From the NCBI RefSeq assembly GCF_024298965.1, contig NZ_CP085193.1, positions 3,162,001-3,226,000 on the forward strand: DNA of 64,000 nucleotides, given 5' to 3'. The notes under the pieces were generated by a model that saw only the letters and a list, made by a program, of their open reading frames with translations, made no database searches and had not been told where the DNA came from. Of the stretch, positions 59,319-64,000 are shown piece after piece (positions within the stretch are counted from its first letter, which is position 1; the number at the start of each line of letters is the position of its first letter). This stretch comes from Streptomyces rapamycinicus NRRL 5491 (GTDB lineage Bacteria > Actinomycetota > Actinomycetes > Streptomycetales > Streptomycetaceae). A program made the position numbers and the translations under genes.

Positions 59319-59903
59319 GTGAGAGAACCCGTGTACATCGGCGGCCCCGCCGCGCGCGGACCGGACCTCGAAGAGTTGCTCCAGATGGTGGCCCGGGGGG
59401 ACCAGAACGCGTTCGGCGCCCTCTACGACGCCGTCAGCGGGCCGGTCCTGGGGCTGACGCGCAGTCTGCTGCGCGACCCGGCCCAGGCCGAGGAGGTCAC
59501 ACAGGAGGTCCTGGTCGAGGTGTGGCGGTCCGCGGCGCGGTTCGAACCGGGCCGGGGCAGCGCCATGTCGTGGATCATGACGGTGGCGCACCGGCGCGCC
59601 GTGGACCGGGTGCGCTCGGCGCAGGCCGCCTCCGACCGCGAGGAGCGCGCCGCGCTGCTGTCCCGCACCCCGGCGTTCGACGAGGTGACCGAGCAGGTGG
59701 AGGCCAGGCTGGAGCGCGAGCAGGTGCGCCGGTGCATGCGGACGCTGACCGAGTTGCAGCGGCAGTCGGTGACGCTCGCCTACTACCGGGGCCGCTCCTA
59801 CCGTGAGGTGGCGGAGTTGCTGTCGCTGCCGCTCGGGACCGTGAAGACCAGACTCCGGGACGGGCTCATCCGGCTCCGGGACTGCATGGGGGTCGGCGCA
59901 TGA
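59319..59903 (+). CDS. ECF RNA polymerase sigma factor (SigK-like)
   Basis: The 194-residue protein has region 2 (FGALYDAVSGPVLGLTRSLLRDPAQAEEVTQEVLVEVWRSAARFEPGRGSAMSWIMTVAHRRAVD) and region 4 (LTELQRQSVTLAYYRGRSYREVAELLSLPLGTVKTRLRDGLIRL). The GTG at 59319 with GGAAGG upstream is preferred over a TTG at 59238 that would add 27 residues. Its stop overlaps the anti-sigma start (ATGA), which gives stoichiometric synthesis. The resemblance is to the SigK-RskA group, released by redox or proteolytic signals. Confidence 0.92.
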   Translation: MREPVYIGGPAARGPDLEELLQMVARGDQNAFGALYDAVSGPVLGLTRSLLRDPAQAEEVTQEVLVEVWRSAARFEPGRGSAMSWIMTVAHRRAVDRVRSAQAASDREERAALLSRTPAFDEVTEQVEARLEREQVRRCMRTLTELQRQSVTLAYYRGRSYREVAELLSLPLGTVKTRLRDGLIRLRDCMGVGA

Positions 59904-60676
59904 CCAGAGCGGATCTGCACACCTTGACCGGGGCGTACGCGGTGAACGCCCTGTCGGGGCGGGAGTTGACCGATTTCGAGCGGCATCTGGCGGTCTGCGA
60001 CGCCTGCCGTCAGGAGGTACGGGAGCTGCGGGAGACCGCCGCCAAGCTGGCGGTGGCCACGTCCCTGACCCCGCCCCCGACGATGAAGGACGATGTGCTG
60101 CGGCGGATCGCCACGGTCCGCCAGGAGCCGCCCCGGGTGGCGGCGCGGGAGGCCCGGGAGTCCCACGCGGGCCCCCGGCGGCGCACCGGGCGGCGGGCGA
60201 CGAACTTCGCGCTGGCGGCCTGTGTGGCGGCGGCCGCCGTATGCGGCGGGGCCGCGGTGTGGCAGTACCGGCAGGCGTCCGACGCGCGTGACACGGCCCG
60301 CCGCTCCGAGCAGCGGGTGGCCCGGGCGGAGGAGCTGACCCAGGTGCTGGCCGCGCCCGACGCGCACAGCCGCAGCGGCCGGATGACGGACGGCTCGACC
60401 GGCACGGTGGTGGTCTCGCGCGGGCTGAACAAGGCGGTGTTCCTCGCCTCGGGGCTGCCCGAGCCGCCCGCCGGGCGGATCTACCAGCTGTGGTTCAGCG
60501 ACGGCGGCACGATGCGCCCGGCCGGTCTGATGGACTCCTCGGGCCGGAGCACGGCGGCGGTCATGAGCGGCGCGGTCGGGAAGGCGTCGGCCATGGGGGT
60601 GACGGTCGAGCCCGCCGGAGGGTCGAAGGCCCCGACGAGCGATCCGCTGGTCCTGCTGACGTTCCCCTCGGCCTGA
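59900..60676 (+). CDS. RskA-type anti-sigma factor with zinc-binding motif
   Basis: The 258-residue protein has a cytoplasmic anti-sigma domain with His29-x3-Cys33-x2-Cys36 (FERHLAVCDAC). One transmembrane helix lies at about 100-121 (NFALAACVAAAAVCGGAAVW), and there is an extracytoplasmic RskA domain (VVVSRGLNKAVFLASGLPEPPAGRIYQLWFSDGG... VEPAGGS). It holds the cognate sigma factor at the membrane. The start overlaps the sigma gene by 4 nt. The photolyase gene follows 99 bp later and may belong to the regulon. Confidence 0.92.
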   Translation: MTRADLHTLTGAYAVNALSGRELTDFERHLAVCDACRQEVRELRETAAKLAVATSLTPPPTMKDDVLRRIATVRQEPPRVAAREARESHAGPRRRTGRRATNFALAACVAAAAVCGGAAVWQYRQASDARDTARRSEQRVARAEELTQVLAAPDAHSRSGRMTDGSTGTVVVSRGLNKAVFLASGLPEPPAGRIYQLWFSDGGTMRPAGLMDSSGRSTAAVMSGAVGKASAMGVTVEPAGGSKAPTSDPLVLLTFPSA

Positions 60677-60775
60677 GCGGGCGGCATCGGACGCATCGGG
60701 TGACATCGAGCGGCATCGGGTGACACGGGGCGGGAAGCCGCCGGCCCGCGGGCCCGGGTGGGGTAAGGGAGAGGA

Positions 60776-62140
60776 ATGAGCACGTCCCTCTCCGTCTTCA
60801 CCTCCGATCTGCGGCTGTCCGACAACCCCGTGCTGCGCGGCGCGCTGTGCTCCGCCGAGCGGATCGTGCCGCTGTTCGTCGTGGACCGTGGCCTGGCCGG
60901 GACGGGGTTCGCGGTCCCCAACCGGGTGGCGTTCCTCGCGGACGCGCTGACCGATCTCGACGCGGGGCTGCGCGAGCGCGGCGGGCGGCTGGTGGTCCGC
61001 CGGGGGGAGGCGGTGGCGGAGATCCTGCGGGCGGCGCGGCAGGCGGACGCGGACGAGGTGCACATCGCGGGCGGGGTGAGCGGCTACGCCGCCCGCCGCG
61101 AGCGGCGGCTGCGCGGGGCGCTGGAGGCGGACGGGCGGCGGCTGCGGGTGCACGGCGCGGTGGTGACGGCGGTGGAGCCGGGCGAGGTGGCCCCGGCGGG
61201 CAAGGACCACTTCGCGGTCTTCACCCCGTACTTCCGCGCCTGGCGGCGGGCCGGGCAGCCGAAGCCGCTCACCGCGCCGCGCACGGTGGGCGTGGAGTCC
61301 GGGCTGCGCTCGGAGCCGGTGGCGGCGGTCACCTCGCTCGCCCCGGGCAGCCCCTCCCCCGGACTGCCCGAGGGCGGGGAGACGGCGGGCCGCCGCCGGA
61401 TGCGCTCCTGGTGGCGGTCGGGCTTGGGGAGTTACGCCGACCGGCAGGACGATCTGGCGGGCGACGCCACCTCCCGGCTCTCCCCGTATCTGCACTTCGG
61501 CTGTCTGTCCCCGGTGGAGCTGGTGCACCGGGCGCGGGAGGCGGGCGGCGCGGGCGCCGACGCCTTCGTACGGCAGCTGGCCTGGCGGGACTTCCACCAC
61601 CAGGTGCTGGCCGCCCGGCCGGACGCCTCGTACGCCGACTACCGCCCGCGGGGCGACCGGTGGCGCGAGGACGCGGCGGAGGTCGCGGCCTGGAAGGCGG
61701 GGCGCACCGGCTATCCGCTGGTGGACGCGGGGATGCGACAGCTGCGCCACGAGGGCTGGATGCACAACCGGGCGCGGCTGCTGGTGGCGAGCTTCCTCAC
61801 CAAGACGCTCTACCAGGACTGGCGGATCGGCGCCCGGCACTTCCTGGAGCTGCTGGTGGACGGGGATGTGGCCAACAACCAGCTGAACTGGCAGTGGGCG
61901 GCGGGCACCGGCACCGACACCCGCCCCAACCGGGTCCTCAATCCGCTGGCGCAGGCCCGGCGGTTCGACCCGGACGGCGCGTATGTGCGGCGCTGGGTGC
62001 CGGAGCTGGCCGGGGTGACCGGCTCCGGCGTCCATACGCCCTGGCGGCTGCCGGAGGCCGAGCGGGACCGGCTGGACTACCCGGACCCGATCGTGGACCT
62101 CCAGGAGGGGCTGGCCCGCTTCCGGCGCGCCCGGGGATGA
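60776..62140 (+). CDS. phr: Deoxyribodipyrimidine photolyase
   Basis: The 454-residue class I photolyase/cryptochrome has an N-terminal antenna domain (VFTSDLRLSDNPVLRGAL, VPLFVVDRGLAG). The FAD-binding domain includes GDATSRLSPYLHFGCLSPVEL, LAWRDFHHQVL, the HNRARLLVASFLTKTL helix and NNQLNWQWAAGTGTDTRPNRVLNPLAQARRFDPDGAYVRRWVPEL. It repairs UV pyrimidine dimers using light. ATG 60776 has GAGAGGA upstream. A sigma/anti-sigma pair directly upstream suggests stress or light control. Confidence 0.95.
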   Translation: MSTSLSVFTSDLRLSDNPVLRGALCSAERIVPLFVVDRGLAGTGFAVPNRVAFLADALTDLDAGLRERGGRLVVRRGEAVAEILRAARQADADEVHIAGGVSGYAARRERRLRGALEADGRRLRVHGAVVTAVEPGEVAPAGKDHFAVFTPYFRAWRRAGQPKPLTAPRTVGVESGLRSEPVAAVTSLAPGSPSPGLPEGGETAGRRRMRSWWRSGLGSYADRQDDLAGDATSRLSPYLHFGCLSPVELVHRAREAGGAGADAFVRQLAWRDFHHQVLAARPDASYADYRPRGDRWREDAAEVAAWKAGRTGYPLVDAGMRQLRHEGWMHNRARLLVASFLTKTLYQDWRIGARHFLELLVDGDVANNQLNWQWAAGTGTDTRPNRVLNPLAQARRFDPDGAYVRRWVPELAGVTGSGVHTPWRLPEAERDRLDYPDPIVDLQEGLARFRRARG

Positions 62141-62179
62141 CCTCGGGACCGTCGGCCGGTCTACGGCGTGTCCGACGGA

Positions 62180-62260
62180 CCACGCGGCGGAGCCGCATAT
62201 CGACGCTTTCCCCTCCCCGCCCCTTCCCGACACCTGCCGATATGCGGCTCCGCCGCGTGG
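62180..62260. repeat. Palindromic interspersed element after the photolyase gene
   Basis: Arms 62180-62202 and 62238-62260 are a perfect 23-bp inverted repeat built on GGCGGAGCCGCATATCG, with a 35-nt pyrimidine-rich loop. The right arm is identical to 50374-50396, and a close copy is at 10330. The sequence after it (GGGGCTCCGCCCCAGACCCC) also recurs at 49986-50008. It lies 39 nt after the photolyase stop and can act as a bidirectional terminator for the convergent genes. Confidence 0.75.
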
Positions 62261-62307
62261 GGGGCTCCGCCCCAGACCCCGGGGTCCAAGATCCGCCGGA
62301 CGCCCCC

Positions 62308-62619
62308 CTAGTCGGCGCGGGCGCCGTGCTGCGGGGCGATCTCCTCGATCCGCCCGGCGAGCTCGAAGTCGAGCGCGGTCACCTTGCCGCCGACGCTGTG
62401 GGTGTTCACGGTGACGCCCACCTTGTTGTAGCCGAGGGTGAGGTCGGAGTGGTGGTCGAGCTCCTCTTGGATGGTGGCGATCTCCGCCACCAGCCCGGCC
62501 GCCTGCGGATGGCCCTTGAAGACATACGTCCGCGAGAGTTGGTCGTCCGCGAACGACCAGCCGGGAAGCTGCTCCAGACGTCCCTGGATCTCCTGGTCGG
62601 TGAGCGGCTCGACTGCCAT
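62308..62619 (-). CDS. 4a-hydroxytetrahydrobiopterin dehydratase (pterin carbinolamine dehydratase)
   Basis: The 103-residue protein has the family signature EELDHHSDLTLGYNKVGVTVNTHSVGG, with the catalytic His pair and GWSF near the N-terminus. The length is typical. It dehydrates 4a-hydroxy-tetrahydropterin to recycle the cofactor of aromatic hydroxylases, although no hydroxylase gene is in the window. The ATG at 62619 starts a family-like sequence (MAVEPLTDQEIQGRL). Confidence 0.93.
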   Translation of the reverse strand: MAVEPLTDQEIQGRLEQLPGWSFADDQLSRTYVFKGHPQAAGLVAEIATIQEELDHHSDLTLGYNKVGVTVNTHSVGGKVTALDFELAGRIEEIAPQHGARAD

Positions 62620-62699
62620 GACACATCCCTTCGTCGCGGGTGACCGGTGGCCCTTCCACCCTGCCATGGGCACCGTCCGGTGTCGGCTACCTTCGGGTC

Positions 62700-63503
62700 A
62701 TGACGACTGCCGCGCCGCCCCGGGTGGGCACACTGCTGCGCGAGTGGCGGGACCGCCGCCGGATCAGCCAGCTGGAGCTCGCGCTGCGCGCCGACTCCTC
62801 GGCCCGCCACATCAGCTTCATCGAGACCGGCCGGTCGCGGCCCAGCCAGGAGATGGTGCTCCGGCTCGCCGACCACCTCGACGTCCCCGTCCGTGAGCGC
62901 AACGCCCTGCTGATCGCCGCCGGCTACGCCCCGCACTATCCGGAGCGGTCGGTGGACGACCCGTCGATGAGCGCCCTGCGCGACTCCCTGGAGCGGCTGC
63001 TGACCGGCTATGAGCCGTATCCGGCGCTGGTGGTGGACGGCACCTATGAGGTGCTGGCGGCCAACCGGGGCATCGCGGCGCTCCTGGAGGGGGTGGCGGA
63101 GCATCTGCTGCGGCCCCCGCTGAACGCGATGCGCCTCACCCTCCACCCCGAGGGGCTCGCCCCGCGCATCCGCAACCTCCGCGAATGGCGTGGCCATCTG
63201 CTGGACCAGATGGACCGGCAGCTGGCGCTGATGCGCTCCTCGCCGCTGCGTGCGCTGTACGACGAGGTGGCGGCCTATCCGCTGTCCGAGACCGGCGGCC
63301 GGGAGACCGCGACCGCCGGTGACACCCCGCCCTTCGCGCTGCCGATGATGATCGAGCACGGCGGGCGGGTGCTGTCGTTCATCTCGACGATCGCGACCTT
63401 CAACACCCCCATGGACGTCACGGTCTCCGAGCTGGCCATCGAGACCTTCCTCCCGGCCGACCCGGAGACCGCCGCCGCCCTGGGCCGGTTCGGCCGGCCG
63501 TAG
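62700..63503 (+). CDS. XRE-family regulator with MmyB-like ligand domain
   Basis: The 267-residue protein has an N-terminal HTH (LLREWRDRRRISQLELALRADSSARHISFIETGRSRPSQEMVLRLADHLDVP) and a MmyB-type ligand-binding domain (YEPYPALVVDGTYEVLAANRG... LSFISTIATFNTPMDVTVSELAIETFLPAD). The ATG follows TACCTT by 6 nt, so the transcript may be leaderless. It is divergent from the pterin dehydratase gene (80 bp) and convergent with the SnoaL-like gene. Such regulators often control an adjacent enzyme gene. Confidence 0.92.
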   Translation: MTTAAPPRVGTLLREWRDRRRISQLELALRADSSARHISFIETGRSRPSQEMVLRLADHLDVPVRERNALLIAAGYAPHYPERSVDDPSMSALRDSLERLLTGYEPYPALVVDGTYEVLAANRGIAALLEGVAEHLLRPPLNAMRLTLHPEGLAPRIRNLREWRGHLLDQMDRQLALMRSSPLRALYDEVAAYPLSETGGRETATAGDTPPFALPMMIEHGGRVLSFISTIATFNTPMDVTVSELAIETFLPADPETAAALGRFGRP

Positions 63504-63512
63504 GGACGCGGT

Positions 63513-63884
63513 TCAGCCGGTCGTGGGGACCCGGTCCAGGAAGCCGAGGACGGAGCGGATCCGGCCGTCCTCGGCCAGGGTGATCACATCGGTCGCGGCG
63601 ACCGGGGCGGAGCCGTCGGCCGTGGAGACCAGCTCCCAGGTGAAGCGGGCCATGTCGTGGTGGCCGTCCACGGCGCCGGTGAGCCGGAACTCATGGCCGG
63701 GGAACTGCTCCCGGGCCCCGGCGATGACGGCGGCCAGCTGCTCATGGCCGCGCACCTCCGCCAGCGGGTCGGTGTAGCCGCCGTCCTCGGTCCAGGCGGC
63801 GGCCACGGCCTTGGCGATGGCCTCGGGGCCGGTGGCGTTCCACGCCTCGAAGTAGCGGGCGACGGCGGTGTCGTACTGCGTCAT
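63513..63884 (-). CDS. SnoaL-like (NTF2-fold) polyketide-cyclase-type protein
   Basis: This is a 123-residue single-domain NTF2-like protein. The motifs YDTAVARYFEAWN, WTEDGGYTDPLAEVRGHEQLAAVI and FRLTGAVDGHHDMARFTWEL, together with a C-terminal strand LAEDGRIRSVLGFLDR, are those of SnoaL-like proteins. Asp and His in the pocket could serve acid-base chemistry. The function may be as a small isomerase/hydrolase. It ends 9 nt from the convergent XRE gene and is probably its target by proximity. The right edge, 63885-64000, shows no gene. Confidence 0.9.
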   Translation of the reverse strand: MTQYDTAVARYFEAWNATGPEAIAKAVAAAWTEDGGYTDPLAEVRGHEQLAAVIAGAREQFPGHEFRLTGAVDGHHDMARFTWELVSTADGSAPVAATDVITLAEDGRIRSVLGFLDRVPTTG

Positions 63885-64000
63885 CTGGTCACTCCTCCAT
63901 GAAATCCCCTGGTGGGAACGGATCCCGGACCGGAGGGCGCCGGCCCGGAACCCGACGCCTCAACCCTGCCGCCGCCGTGCGCGGGGGTCGATTACCGCCG

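Noticed and set aside
1..64000. CRISPR arrays, insertion sequences, prophage or large biosynthetic (PKS/NRPS) genes
   Set aside because: No regularly spaced repeats with unique spacers, no transposase or integrase motifs and no megasynthase domains were seen; the tandem repeats present are short and GC-rich.

Overview
The window is chromosomal DNA of a streptomycete or close relative. GC content is very high, codon third positions are almost all G or C, GTG starts are frequent, several promoters look leaderless (a TANNNT -10 directly before the start codon), and TTA leucine codons are so rare that the few present stand out. No phage genes, insertion sequence or CRISPR array is visible.

Layout. 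1-1061: a partial gene, a chimeric pseudogene remnant and tRNA-Leu(GAG). 1196-11882: an oxalate-catabolism region. An aldehyde dehydrogenase and sucD/sucC lie on the minus strand, divergent from oxc (oxalyl-CoA decarboxylase), frc (formyl-CoA transferase), an NDP-forming acyl-CoA ligase and an OFA-family oxalate/formate antiporter. 11905-20956: a tightly overlapping minus-strand operon matching the 'ebo' metabolite cluster (EboF, EboE, EboB, EboA, EboC). It has two additional TIM-barrel isomerases, and an inositol-phosphate-synthase-like protein sits where the EboD cyclase would be expected. 21269-32993: minus-strand sugar genes. These are a secreted ThuA-DUF1080 protein, a secreted quinoprotein-type sugar dehydrogenase with PKD and carbohydrate-binding modules, a TIM-barrel isomerase, a Gfo/Idh oxidoreductase, a complete sugar ABC transporter and a ROK regulator. 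33230-42285: a GntR/FCD regulator divergent from a second OFA antiporter with its 40-residue partner, then a ketopantoate-reductase-like gene and an NAD-linked formate dehydrogenase (FdsA split over two genes, NuoE-NuoF fusion, FdhD). 42398-45312: a TetR regulator with a drug-type MFS exporter and an SDR. 45465-53270: serine hydrolase, MerR, sialidase, VOC protein, a repeat-rich spacer, methyltransferase, and a BASS transporter with a divergent LysR gene. 53430-56883: an acyl-CoA synthetase, an unknown protein and an EAD1 plus degenerate CHAT-like protein. 56963-63884: aldo/keto reductase, streptogrisin-type protease, ECF sigma/anti-sigma pair, photolyase, pterin dehydratase, MmyB-like regulator and a SnoaL-like protein.

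How the parts fit. Oxalate would enter through an OFA antiporter in exchange for formate, be activated by Frc and decarboxylated by Oxc. The formate dehydrogenase would oxidise formate to CO2 and give NADH. A near-identical 12-bp motif (ACTGTATGCAAT type) lies before oxc, in the GntR/OFA divergent promoter and before the panE-fdh operon. It suggests that the GntR protein controls both halves, although they are 23 kb apart. The interval between them is devoted to the ebo cluster and a sugar-oxidation pathway whose composition resembles 3-keto-glycoside catabolism.

Most worth following up: the ebo operon with a substituted cyclase and an EboC enlarged by internal repeats; the split formate dehydrogenase lacking the His-Cys iron-sulfur site; the shared operator; and the EAD1/CHAT-like pair, which together contain three TTA codons. 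Functions are assigned by reading motifs. No database search or folding program was run.
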